From the NCBI GenBank assembly GCA_021396245.1, contig WNYE01000091.1:102279-166278 (forward strand): a DNA stretch of 64,000 bases. The letters run 5' to 3'. The stretch is from Sporothrix humicola. Its lineage: Eukaryota; Ascomycota; Sordariomycetes; Ophiostomatales; Ophiostomataceae. Shown piece by piece: positions 30,922 through 43,088 of this stretch. How positions within the stretch are numbered: position 1 is the first letter of the stretch; every line of letters starts with the position of its first letter. Both the position numbers and the translations under genes were made by a program. Under the pieces are notes generated by a model. That model did no database searches and was not told the origin of the DNA. It saw nothing but the letters and a program-made list of their open reading frames with translations.

Positions 30922-33432
30922 GCAAATGTAGCCCAAAGCCACACAAATACCATCAGAATGGTAAAGGCACCGTTATGTATGTAGGGCAGAAGAATTGATT
31001 GACGGGTGCTTGGTTAAAGTGATAAAATGCATCATTTAAGCAAAAGGCACCCTAACCCAGAAACCGGAGATGGAAGTGGGAGCAGTGAAGTAGGGTTCTT
31101 TTCATCTAGATTCCTTTGCATCTGATGTTGCTTAGGCTAAAGCGCAAAGACCTTATTCGGTATGACATTGTCAAGAGCCTCTTGTCTGCTCATGATCTGC
31201 AAGATGAGTGAAACAGGCGTTCCGAGAGCCGCATTGTGGGGATGAATTGTGAAGTCGGGCTTGTTACATAAGTCATGCTTTGTCAGTCTTTGAAATATCA
31301 CATATCGCTCAGACAGAAGAAAACGACGAAAAGAAAGAAAAGGAAGACCATTTCGAGGAGGGTCCTAGAATTGCATTCTTGTCGCTTTCGATCCACGCCG
31401 AAACCATGGCTGGCTCCCGGTGCACGCACTCCGTTTGCCTGCTCCACACACCACTCTGGCTACCGCCGCCTGCCAAACGCCACTACAGTCAACAGCGGGC
31501 CTCAGCCCGGCGCGAGTCCACACACACAGCATCGACAAATGTGAGCCGTGCCATTGGGCAGCTTGTCAAGACGGCAGCCTGTCAAGCAAACATGGAGGGA
31601 AAGCGACCAGGTCTTGAGTATCCCTGCTCCTTTTCTTCCCGTCTTGTCCTTGCGTGCATAGGATTTTTTGTCTTTCTGTTTCTCAGTGCCGGCAATTGCA
31701 ACAAAAAGCTGAGAAACGGCTTGGCGCAAAGTGCAGAAACTGCATTCTTGTCAGCTGGGCATTTCTTTCTGTTCTTCCTTTCGACGACGGCGTTTGCTGG
31801 TACTGCACAGGCCTCGCCGATTGTCGGGAATTCTGGATATTGTAAACCACAAGATAAAAGACTTTATTAGTGAGGCGAAAAGGTGAGCTTAATCGTACTT
31901 CGACCTTTGCGAATTAAAGCTTGTCTGTCCAAAGTCGCGACATGCATACTAATTAGGAAAGAATGTGGTGTGCTCCTTCCCACGTTAGTCTCGTATCTCG
32001 CATCCGAGAGAGTGGCTCCTTCTACAAAAAGAACAAATGAAAAACGTTCCAGCATTGAGTTAGTACCAATACGGTCGCCACTTCCCCAGGCATCGGGGAA
32101 CGGCAGCACTTGGACCCCGATGAAGTAGCCTTGCTTCCTTTTTCAAACAAAACAGCACGAAGAAAAGAGACAAACCCCAAAAAATGTTGCCGCGCAGTGG
32201 CGCCTTCCTTGCTTTGCCTGCTGGCGGCACACGTTTGCTCCTGCTGCATCGGCCAGGCTGCATCGAAACGGTATTCCGTATCCCGTTCCCTCCTCCTGCC
32301 GTTCTAGTCAATTAAAACTCCCCGCTGTTTTGCTGTGCTTCTTACCCATGACAAGTTCTTTCCAATTTGGTGATTTTGATATTGTATCGTGCCTGCCACT
32401 TTTGTAGCTTTTTGTCGACTCATTCCAACATCCTGCCCCCTTTTTTCTTGTCTCTTATCACACTGAAGTCCTTCGTACATAAACATCCCGTTTCCCTCTT
32501 TTTTTCGCATGCAACACTCCGTGGCCATTGATACGTGTCGCCCGTCCGAACAGACCTTCACCCCCTTGTCCTTGCGAGGCGACAATGCATCTCGGCAGAA
32601 CTGCAGGCGTCGTGGCTTCCTCCGATCATTCAGCGTCAGATCACACCTGTTTCTCATCGTGCCGCACGAAATCAAAAACACTCTGAGAACAAAACGCATT
32701 GGCGGATTTTACACATACCCGAACCAGAGATTCGAACGGCGGGAAGAGAATCCTGTGTCAGAGCTGAACACACAAGCTCTTCGGAGAACAGAACGAGCCC
32801 GGAGTCCAGGCCTCGTTCTTTCTCTTTTTTGTCCCCCTTTCTTTTTACGATACCTGTGTTGATGTCGCGGTATTAGTCGCCAGCTTTATTATTCACATCT
32901 ATCGCCGGCCACCCAAGATCTCTCTCTTCTCAGGCATACATTACAACACACTCATTGGATCGCCAACATTCTTATCCCCGTCCCTCTCCAAATACCTCTT
33001 CAGCCTAGCCACGTCTTCTGCCGCATGGCGTCGGCCGTTTGAGTCCCGTCGTCCGTCGATCTTGTGCTTTCTCCGGGGCCGTCCAATATCTGCTCTGATA
33101 TCACTTTCAAGAGCCTTCGTTGACCCCCTTGACATACACACCTCGACGATTTTCACTTACATTTTGATATGCCTTGATGCCCTTCATATAGCTCGCCTCG
33201 TCTTCCCACCTTCCACTTCTCTGGCATTCATTCTATTCGCCCCCTCCAGTCTCTGTTTGTTCATTTCGTCCCATCTTTGCAATTTATTTGAGGCGTTCTT
33301 TGTTTCCTTGAAGCATTCACCACCGGTTCCTACCAAACATCTGTTATTGGGGCACACCTTATTGCAATATCCAACATATCCACTGTGCATACACTTCTAA
33401 CGCCCCTCCACACCCATCCTACCTCCTCGGTC
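30922..33432. other. Intergenic, 2.5 kb, upstream of the ABC transporter
   Basis: A 196-codon plus-strand frame (31280-31870) with one hydrophobic stretch has no family match and weak start context. The right end is a pyrimidine-rich leader for the transporter gene. No gene is called. Confidence 0.4.
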
Positions 33433-36400
33433 ATGGTCCGCTGTGGCAATGACGGGAGCTTCGGCCCCGTCTTGACGCATGGGCCCGACTGCTATAGCTT
33501 CGACTTCACTCTTACCTTCGAAGACTACATTCTCTCCATTGCACCAAATGGCATTGCCTTGCTACTTGCCCTTGCCCGCATCTACTTCCTCCTCAAGCGC
33601 GATGCTGTTGTCCTCTGGCCGCTTTTGCGGTCCATCAAGCTGGTAAGTTTTAATGTATTGTTGTCTCTGATGCCAAGCCTGTCTCATCACTAACACCATT
33701 CATTTAGTTGTCATACACTGCCTTGGCAGGCTTACAATTGGCTATTGTGGTCCTCCTCGGCACCAACAAGGGATTTCACACTCATACAACACTTGCATCG
33801 AGCATCGTGAGCTTGTGCACGACAGCTGCGTTTGCGGCAGTGTCTGATTTGGATCATGTTCGTTCCCTTCGCCCATCGATCCTCACCCAGGCGTACTTCT
33901 TCTTCTCGATCTTCTGCGATATTCCTCGCATTCGCACACAATGGATGCTACCTGACAATGCCACGGTGGCTCCCATCTTCTCGGCTACCTTTGGCCTCAA
34001 GTTACTCCTGATCTTTATCGAGTCGGTCCACAAATACAGCCACTCCACCTTTGCCGGCGAAAAGATCTCACCTGAGGTCGTCCAGGGTCTTTTTGGAGAC
34101 ACATTCTTCACATGGCTTAACCCGCTCTTCTTCGAAGGCTACAAGCGCAATCTGACCATGGACGACCTGTACCCTATTGACAAGGGACTCGCTGGCGAAA
34201 CACTGTATGATCGTCTAAACAGCCATTGGCTCAAAGGTTGGTCTACACACGCCCTGTATCTTCTGGCAATCACCGTCGTGACTTCATGTACTGACATGCG
34301 AAATAGCGGACCGAAAGCGGAAGCACTGCTTAACCAGTGCCACTCTCTTGACATTTGCGCCGGAACTGGTCATGGCTTTCATCCCCCGTGTTGGCCTGAT
34401 GGGCCTCAGTTTAGCGCAGCCGTATCTTGTCAACGCAGCCATCAACTACATTGACAACACCAGCCTGCCAAAGAGCTACGGCTACGGCCTTATTGGCGCC
34501 TATGCCGTCACCTACCTTGGTATTGCTGTATGTGCTCCCCTTCCCCTAAGTGCTTTTAACGGCGGCTCTGACAACAACAGTTAACTACTCGGTGGTACAT
34601 GCACGTTGCGTTCCGGTCCATGGCAAAAATTCGCGGCGCCCTGGTCACGATCATCTACAAGAACATGCTGTCCATCCGTGCTGAGACCGGTAACTCCTCG
34701 GCTGCGCTGTCTCTAATGAGCACAGATGTTGACCGCATCACTTTCACTGCCATTAACGTCGTCGACTTGGGCCCAAGCGTTGTGCAACTTGGTATTGCTC
34801 TCGGCATTCTCGGAAGCGAACTCGGCGGCAGTTGCATCGCACCCATTGTCCTCTGTGTCCTCTGCGGTGTTGCCGCTGGCTACCTGGGCAAGATGATCCC
34901 ACCTCGCCAGCGCCGCTGGATGGCCGCCATTCAGAAGCGTGTCGGCATCACATCTGACATTATTGGCTCCATGAAAGGCGTCAAGGTGGCTGGTCTCAAC
35001 GACAAGGCCGAGCAACAGATCCAAGCCCTCCGTGACTATGAGCTGCAACAGTCCACAGCTTTCCGAAAGATCCAAGTGTGGAACCTCCTTCTCGGCATCA
35101 CCCCATCGCTTCTCATGCCCGCCGTTACTTTTGCCGTCTACGCTATTGTGCAAACAGTCTCCGGCAGCAGCCAGTTTGGCGTGGCTAAGGCTTTCACAGC
35201 GCTGAGCGTGTTGAACGTTCTTATTATGCCAGTTATGACCATAACAACAGCCTGGACCAACTTGGCCTCGGCACTGGCGTGTCTAGACCGTATCCAGGCT
35301 TTCCTGATGAAAGAGAAGCGTGAGGACTACCGCATCCTGGTTCCGCGCTCCGATGCCGGCTCCTTCACTACCCGCGACTCGACCATTCTGGTCATGGACA
35401 ATGCTTCCGAAAAGTCGGCCGCCAAGGAGAAGCAGCCGTGGATCAAGATCCGCGAAGGCTCTTTCGGTTGGAACGTGGACTCGCCGCCGGTTCTCAACGA
35501 CGTCGACATTGACATTATGCCTGGTGAGCTGACTCTTGTCATTGGCCCTGTTGCTTCGGGCAAGTCGACTCTCCTTAAGGCAATCATTGGCGAGTGCCGC
35601 AAGTTCAAAGGCTCTGTCGAGTTCACCATCCCAGAAGAAGTGGCATACTGCGATCAGGACGCTTGGCTGCTGAACCGGTCGGTCAAGGAGAACGTGCTCG
35701 CTTTCGAGCCCTACAATAAAGAGTTTTACGAACAGGTCATCAGTGCTTGCCAGCTGGTCGAAGACCTAGAGCAATTCCCGAAGCGCGACGAGACGATCAT
35801 CGGCAGCAAGGGTGTCTCTCTCAGTGGAGGCCAAAAGCAGCGTGTGGTAAGTACAGTGCATCTATATGATGCTAGACAGAATAGCCCATAAACTAACTAA
35901 TCACACTAGGCCCTTGCTCGTGCTGTTTACAACCGCAAGCCCATTGTTATTCTCGACGACATTCTGAAAGGTCTCGATGCCGATACTTACGCTAAGTGCT
36001 TTACCGCAACACTCGGCCCGGAGGGTCTGCTAAGAAGAAACCGCACATCTGTAATCCTCGCTACGCACAACAGTAAGTTGTATTGTTTCCCCCTGGTTTT
36101 CTGTGCTCAAACGCTCACCATTCAGTCCAACTCCTTCCTCATGCCGACCACATTATCGTCCTCGACGAGGGTGGCCGCATTACGGAGCGTGGCAGCTTTG
36201 ACCACCTCAACCAGAATGAGGGCTTTGTTGCCGCTCTGGGCCTCAAGAAGTCGGCCATGGATGCCGCTGCGATCAGCGATGCCATGGATGCCGAGATCGA
36301 GCTCAAGGAAAAGGAAGCCGTGATCGAGCGCATTGCATCGGCCAAGGCCATGGGCCGCAAGCCGCCTGGTGCAGGTGGTCCTCCGGGCATGGGTCCTCCA

Positions 36401-38367
36401 GGCGACGACGGATCCCGTGGCAAGCGCAATGCCGACGCCATGCTCACGTACCTCAAGTCCCTCGGTCCCAAAGCGTTTGCCCTGTATGCATTCTTTACTA
36501 TCTGCAACATGGGCTTCCGGACAGCTCAACGTAAGTCGTCCCTCATCACACCCGTTGGGAGATATTATCGCTGATTTGGGATCTCTTTCAGCACTGTGGC
36601 TTAATGTTTGGACGGCTGCCAACGAAGAACACCCCGACAGCCGGGTCGGGTACTACGTTGGTATCTATGTTCTTTTCGGCGTGCTGAACATTGCTTTTAT
36701 GGGCGCTGAGATCTGGACCTTTATGGTTGTTATTGTGCCGCACTCCGCCAAGGTGCTTCACCGAAGGATTCTCGTCGCCGCCATGCAGTAAGTCACGTCT
36801 GTCAATGCGCATTCTTTCAGATCCCTCACTAACATTTTCAGCGCCCCGTTGTCGTACTTTGTCGCCACAGATACCGGTGAAATCGTCAATAGGTAAGTAT
36901 ATTCATAAATATATTCAGAAACCTTTTTCTTTGTGCCGGCAGCCACTAACAGCCCTACAGATTCAGTCAGGATATGACTCTCGTCGACATGCCGCTTCCC
37001 ATGTCTTTCATGATGTGCTATGCCCGTACGTATTTTCTGATCAAAGAGACATTTAATGGCAGTCATTCTAATTCGTCCCTACAGAACTCATCAGTGCCGT
37101 CTCTCAAATTATTTTGACGTGTGTGGCATCGGGCTACCTTGGTATTATTGTGCCTGTCCTCTTGGTGGTGTTGTACTGCATCCAGAAGTTTTACCTGCGG
37201 ACATCGCGACAGATGCGTCTTCTCGACCTGGAAGCCAAATCGCCACTCTACTCGGATTTCATTGCCTCCTTCTCGGGTTTGACTGCCCTGCGTGCCTATG
37301 GCTGGACCCGCGATGCCGAGAACGAGAACCTGCGCTGCCTCAACCAGTCGCAGAAGCCGTACTACTTGCTGTACTGCATTCAACGGTGGCTCTCTCTCGT
37401 TCTCAACTTGCTCGTTGCTGCCATGGCCGTCGTTGTTATCGGGCTTGCCGTCGGCCTCCGCACGCAGATCAAGCCCGGCCTCTTGGGTGTGGCGCTGACC
37501 AGCGTGATGGGTCTTGGAATGACGCTCAGCATGCTGATCCAGATGTGGACGCAGCTGGAGACGAGTCTCGGCGCCATTACGCGCGTCAACGAGTTTGCCA
37601 ACGATACACCGCGTGAGCTGGACGGACCGGACATGCCGCCGCCGCAGTGGCCGTCGCGAGGTGCCGTCAGCGTGCAGAACCTGGAGGCCAAGTACGGTGA
37701 CCGGGTGGTGCTCGAGAACATTAACCTTGAGATCCAGCCCGGCGAGAAGGTGGCCATCTGTGGCCGGTCGGGCAGTGGCAAGTCAACACTCATCTCGCTG
37801 CTGCTGCGGCTGTACCCGCCGTCGCAGGGCCAAATCGAGATTGACGGCATCGAGACGGGCCGGCTGAACCTCAACGCGCTGCGAGAGTCGCTGGTAGCGC
37901 TTCCGCAGGACCCCATGTTCTTAGCGGGCACGGTGCGGTACAACTTGGACCCGCTGTCGAAAGCAACAGATGCCGAGCTGTTGGCCGTGCTTGAAAAGAC
38001 CAACCTGCGCACCATTATCGACGAGAAGGGCGGCCTGGACGCTGACCTGGACACGGACTGGCTGAGTGCCGGTCAGCGGCAGCTGTTCTGTCTGGCACGG
38101 GCACTGACGCGCAAGAGCCGTGTTCTCCTACTGGATGAGGCAACAAGCAGTTTGGACCGCGAGACAGAGGCGTTTGTGGACAAGCTGATCCAGGAGGACT
38201 TTACGGGCTGGACAGCGATTGTGGTGGCACACAGACTGCGGACAGTGGCTGATTTCGACAAGGTGCTTGTGCTGCAAGATGGTCGCGCAATGGAGTACGA
38301 CTCGCCCCAGGCTCTGCTGGCACGCGACAGCATGTTCAAGAGTCTGTGGGATCTCCAAGAGAAGTGA
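33433..38367 (+). CDS. MRP-type ABC-C transporter
   Basis: Ten exons: 33433-33642, 33708-34236, 34307-34527, 34581-35846, 35910-36072, 36126-36530, 36592-36787, 36842-36892, 36961-37025, 37085-38367 (1462 aa, normal for full ABCC proteins). An extra N-terminal membrane domain precedes two TMD-NBD halves. NBD1 has Walker A GPVASGKST (about 642), signature LSGGQKQR and Walker B VILDD, with Asp instead of the catalytic Glu, the usual degenerate NBD1 of this family. NBD2 has GRSGSGKST (about 1261), LSAGQRQL, Walker B LLLDEATSSLD and the VAHRL switch, and should be the hydrolytic site. A Pro/Gly-rich linker (PPGAGGPPGMGPPG) lies between the halves. It would export organic anions, conjugates or secondary metabolites across the plasma or vacuolar membrane. 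The donor of intron 2 (GTTGGT) is unusual; its CTGAC branch is good. Confidence 0.9.
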
Positions 38368-38709
38368 GATGACGCGAGGTGGTGAGGTAAAGAAAAAGGT
38401 GTGAAGGTAAGTGAAGATGAAAAGGTAATTGAGTTATTGGTTTCTCATGGCATGCATTGCGAGCATAGCACTACCTATTTGACTTTGGATATCTCTTTGA
38501 TTTGTTTAGCTTTTGTTCCCGTTATGCTCATTGCAGTAGGTAGCGTCTGTTTACTTTTCTCTTTGGACTTATTTTGGATACGACTTGGTACGATTGAAAA
38601 TAATTTTGATAGACAGAATATTTTGAAGTTTTGAAAAGTACATTTTTGTTCAAGAACCAGCTTCTTGTTTCATTGTTTTTTGTCGTTCCTTCTCCCACCT
38701 TCACATCAC
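38368..38709. other. Convergent 3' flanks
   Basis: A/T-rich 3' regions of the transporter and GMC genes. Nothing else is seen. Confidence 0.5.
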
Positions 38710-40716
38710 CTACTTCTTGGCATCAGCCAAAATGTCTTCGGCAGCCTTGGCCGACAGCATGATCGTGGGCAGCACGGGGAACGCGCCGGGCACACGCGGG
38801 AACGCCGAGGCGTCGACAACGCGCAAGTTCTGGACGCCGCGGACACGGAACTTGCTGTCCAGGACGGCCCACGGGTCGCTGTCGCCGCCAATCGAGCACG
38901 AGCTGCTGGCGTGGTGCGAGTACGCCTGGGTCTTGAGGAGGGCGCGCTGGTCGGCGTCGGTGCAGTTGCCGGCGCCGGTGCCGGGGCATGGGTGCTTCTC
39001 GACAAACGGCAGGACGGGGTCGCCGGCGGCCTGCCAGGCGGTGCGCAGCAGGTTGGCGGCATCGCTCAGGTGCTGGAGGTCCTCGGTGCCGTTGTTGAGG
39101 AAGAAGTTGAAGTTGATGTCGGGCGGGATCTGGGGGTCGGCGCTGGCGAGCTTGACGGTGCCAGCCTGGCTGTGGGGGTTGATGTGGACCATGGCGCACT
39201 CGTACCTGGTTGTGTCAGTACAAAGAAAAAGCGAGCAAAGCGAGGACATGAAAAGCGAGCAAAGCGAGGACATGAAAAGCGAGCGGAGCGAGGACACAAA
39301 AGCTTACTCGTTTGGACCGTAGTCGGTCGGGAAGCCGGGCCAGAAGCCCTCAAAGGAAAAGGCGCCGCACCAGGTAAAGATGTTGCGGTTGATGCCGGTG
39401 GAGTTGGGGCTCTTGAACATCATGGTGATGACGCCGCCGCCGACGGGCTGCTGGCCGAGGGCGAGGAGGCTGCCCTCGTAGTTGTCGGCGAGACGCTCAC
39501 CGACGCCCGGCAGGTCCTTGACGACGGGGATCTTGAGTTTGGTGAGCTCGTCGGCCGGGCCGACACCACTGAGCTTGAGGATTTGAGGAGAGTTAAAGGC
39601 ACCACCCGAGACAATAACCTCCCGACGGGCCCAGACCTTGGAGACGGGGCCCTTGGTGGAGGCGTTGTGGCGAGGGTCGGCGGCGTACAGCGAGGCACCC
39701 GACATGATCTCGACGCCATTGGCAATAGGGGCCGTGCTGTTAGTGGCGTACGGGGCTCTCTTCTTGGAGTCGGCAGCTCCTTCAAAGAGAACACGCGTGG
39801 CCAGGGTGTTGAGGCGGACGGTCAGCGGGTAGTTCTTGGGGTCCTTGAGGGTGGCGCGGATGTAATTGTTGGGGCTCGAGCGCTTGCCGCCCTTGTCCTC
39901 GTGCTGGGCCATGTTGTAGAAGCTGGAGAGCGTGTCCTTGTGCGGGTAGTCGCCCAGGATGTCCTTGTTGATGAGGTTGGCGACGTCGCTGACGTTCTGG
40001 CCCGTCAGCTCGGCCATCTTCTTGAGCACACGCGTCGCAGGCAGTGAGTTGTCGCGCGCCCAGCGAGCCGGCTGGACGGCCGTGGCCAGCCATCCGTCAA
40101 AGCCGTGGCCCTCGGTGCCGGTCGGCAGGTACTGGTTCTTCTCGACCTTGATCAGGTACTTGCGCATCTTGGGCGCCTCCCAGCTCGTGTCGCCCGTCAT
40201 GTTGACGACAATGTTCCAGTCATCGTCCTGGGGCAGCGAGCAGACGCCGCCGTTGTGCATAGCACAGCCACCGAGAGTAGCCGCACGCGGGTACTGGATT
40301 CCCAAGGGAGTTGCGCCCGTGGGCGGCTGCGTGCCGATATAAAAGGAGCCGTTGGTCGTGCGGTACACATAGTGCTCAAACTCCTTTTCGCGCGCCGGGT
40401 CGTCCGAGTGCTTGGTCCAAAAGTCCCAGCGCGAGTTCGGGTCGTTGCCGGCGATGTTGAAGTTTCCCAGCTCCGAGTAGATCGGGTTGTCGCCCTGGTC
40501 GTCGCCCGCCTCGATGAGAAGCGTCGAGAAACCAGCACGGGCAAGATCACAGGCCAGGGGACCGCCGCCGGGACCGCTGCCAATGACAATGTAGTCATAG
40601 GTCGAGTTGTCGCTGGCCAGGCGGTCGGCAGCGACCTTGCCGTCGAGCATGACGCCCGCCGACACGCCGCCGACCATCAAGGCCGTGGCCGCCAGCGAGA
40701 CAAGAGCGCCACGCAT
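38710..40716 (-). CDS. Secreted GMC oxidoreductase
   Basis: Two exons, 40716-39308 and 39205-38710, encode 634 aa; the 102-nt intron contains a 24-bp minisatellite. A signal peptide (MRGALVSLAATALMVGGVSA) is followed by the FAD-binding motif (DYIVIGSGPGGGPLA, residues 41-55) and an aryl-alcohol/choline dehydrogenase-type body. The GMC signatures TLGGCAMHNGG and VIVSGGAFNSPQILKLSGVG are visible. The catalytic His lies in YSHHASSSCSIG. The second active-site position, usually His or Asn, lies in RVPGAFPVLPT and is Phe here, as in a subset of fungal members. Many N-glycosylation sites fit a secreted enzyme that oxidises an alcohol and reduces O2 or a quinone. Which alcohol is not evident. Confidence 0.88.
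39227..39298. repeat. 24-bp minisatellite, three units, inside the GMC intron
   Basis: Units start at 39227, 39251 and 39275 (AAAAGCGAGCAAAGCGAGGA then CATG). The third differs at three or four positions. The array makes up most of the 102-nt intron. Confidence 0.85.
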
Positions 40717-42046
40717 GGTGGGAGTTTGAGTGGTTGGGGTGGGTTTGGTGAAGATGGAAATAAATCAAAAGAGTGAAAGTCTGCTCTCAGTCTGCCCCTG
40801 ACGAGAAAGAGCTGTGATCTCGAGCTCGAAGTTTGGTCGTGGGGATGCCATATTCATATACTACGACCAATCTCGACTGATTCAGCTTTGTCGGAGACAT
40901 TCACAGGAAATTGGGAAATATTAAGAAATTTACGACAATGAACCTTGTTTGTCGGGCTAGTTTCCTTCTCGAACGACTTCTTTTTGCCAATTCAGGGCAA
41001 TTCAGGGGCAAAGGTCCTAATATGCAGGTCCGCGCTTTCAACCAAATTGCCGGATAGTCGGTCAACCTCAAGTGCGGAGAAAAAGAACTGTTGATGCAGA
41101 TTGATGTGAACTATACGCGAGTTGCGTAAAAGGTAGATGCAAGTGCAGATTAAGTCGAAACTGTACGTCGTCGAGTAAGTCGATGAGGCTGGACTAAGAT
41201 GAACACGGGACGATCACGGCAGTCGGCGACGACATCAATCAGTGTGAGCCGCTGCCGGTGGGCCGTCCAATGCCTAAATGCCAAGTTGGTATTGAGGGGT
41301 ACTTGTTCTCTTATACCTGACTGGACACTGACATTCTGTAGTCTGTGGTGCAGTTCGCATCTTTGCCCCTTTCTGGCGAAAAGAGACGGAGGGACGCTGT
41401 ATTCATTTATCTAGGCCGAATGGTCCCGATCAAAGGATCACTGCCGGTTTTCTGGGAGATGAGAAGAGGGGAAGCCGTTGCACAGAAGGGGATAAGAATC
41501 AGTGAAAGTCGGGAAGATTTTGAATTATCTATGAAAGAGACCATGAATAAATAGCATCTTGGAAGAGAATTATGAAGAAACCAAGGTGAAGCAATACAAG
41601 ACGCTTACCAAGACAATTGCATGGTTCACCTTGATTACGGTATGTCGGTTTAGAGATTATTCAAAAAAGGAACTCATAAAGACCGAAGCACTCACTCACT
41701 TCCTTTGGCCTCTCTTGAGTTCAAGTTGGAATTTGTTTGTTTTTTTCTTGGGGAAATTTTCGGAGTAAAACAGTATTAATATCTAACGAAAAATCATGAG
41801 TAAACAGCGATAAATTAGAATATTAACAGCAACAAACACTGTCAATCCGAGACGTATCGATCGTGAGTGGCACAAATACATCAATCTGCTGTTCAATTCA
41901 AAATAGATACAAAGAAGTATGAACAATGCTGCAAGCGGGCAAGTGAGAAAGTAACAAAGCAACAAAAATAATCAACACAGTCTTTGAAGATTCTTATGGT
42001 TTTCTGTTTTGTGTTTTCTGTTCTCCTTCAATATATTTCTTCACCC
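40717..42046. other. Intergenic, 1.3 kb
   Basis: Promoter of the GMC gene at left and A/T-rich 3' flank of the LysM gene at right. No gene is seen. Confidence 0.45.
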
Positions 42047-43088
42047 TTAGAAACCGCCAAAGGGGTTCCCCAGGCCGATCGTGTTGACCTGAGCAACGCC
42101 GACGCAAATGTACGTGCCGGCCATATCCTCGAGATCGTCGCAGTCGAACTAGAGTTGTTAGTGGTGGACGGCATGGATTTAAACATTGAAATAACTTGAA
42201 GGGAGGACCTACACTCGGGTTCCAGGCGACAATCTGGGCCTGCGTCGTGCCGTACGTCAGGGCAATGCGCCGGCAAGTGTCGGTGGCGCGCACGTAGTAC
42301 CAGCGCTGGCAGTTCTTGGTGACGCCGGGGAAGGTGGGGCTGGGCGTGGCGACGCCAGGCGGCTTGGTGGTGGTCGGCGGGGCAGGAGCGGCCTGGGTGA
42401 CGGTGTGCGTGACGGTCACGGCGGCGGCAGGAACGGTCACGGTGCTGACGAGGATCGAGGTCGTCGTGTAGAACGCTGTGACCGTGGTCGTCGCCGAGCC
42501 AGGGGAGGCAGCAGCGCAGATGCCGCACTGGCCGTAGGCCGGGTTGCAGCCCTCGCCGCAGTACTCGGCGCCGTTGCCGCAGTAGCCATTGGCCGAGCAG
42601 CACTCGCCATAGACCGAGCCCAGACAGGTGTACTGGCCGCCGCAAATGCCGTCGCTGCCGTCAGGGCTGGGGATCAGGCCGGACGAGCCCGACGAGGGGA
42701 CGGCGCCGACGGGCGACGAAGGGGCAGCCGGGGTCGAGGGCTTGATGGGTGTCGGGATGGCGGAGGGCGGCACTTGCGGCGTCGTCAAAATGGAAGTCAC
42801 GACGGGCGGTCCCGAGGCAGGTGGGGCAGCTGCGCCCGGCTCGGTGGAGACACAGTAGGAAGCGCCTGCCGTCAGCGAGCAGCTGCGCACCGACGGGTTG
42901 ATCTGCAAGAACTGCGTGACCGTGATGCTGTTGGCCTGCGACACCGAAACGCACGAGTCGCCGGCCTTGGCCGTGATCTGGCGTGTGCATCCTGCAGCGA
43001 CGGCGTTGATGTCGTCGCCCAGAACAGGAGCAACAGACGACAGCAGCGCCAGGCATGCAGCCGACAGACTGAGACGGTATGGCGACAT
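42047..43088 (-). CDS. Secreted LysM and hevein-type chitin-binding protein
   Basis: Two exons, 43088-42213 and 42148-42047, encode 325 aa. The ATG at 43088 (context ATCAAAATGTCG) is preferred over one 39 nt upstream because it directly starts the signal peptide (MSPYRLSLSAACLALLSS). In order: a first LysM (TAKAGDSCVSVSQAN, LQINPSV, about 30-75), a Pro/Ser linker, a hevein-like domain with eight or more Cys (CGGQYTCLGSVYGECCSANG, then YCGNGAEYCGEGC, about 150-190), a Thr/Val-rich linker, and a second LysM (YYVRATDTCRRIALTYGTT, WNPSFDCDDLEDMAGTYICVGV) finished by exon 2. It should bind chitin or chito-oligosaccharides outside the cell. LysM proteins of this layout act in wall protection or in masking chitin from hosts; which applies here is unknown. 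Confidence 0.9.

Noticed and set aside
31280..31870. 196-codon plus-strand frame with one hydrophobic stretch
   Set aside because: No recognised domain, poor start context and irregular codon use; cannot be supported.
32700..32760. Possible tRNA T-arm (GTTCGAATC-like on the minus strand)
   Set aside because: The flanking bases do not form the T stem and no matching D or acceptor arm is present.
38665..40047. Plus-strand 460-codon frame opposite the GMC gene
   Set aside because: Antisense shadow of a gene with clear FAD and catalytic motifs.
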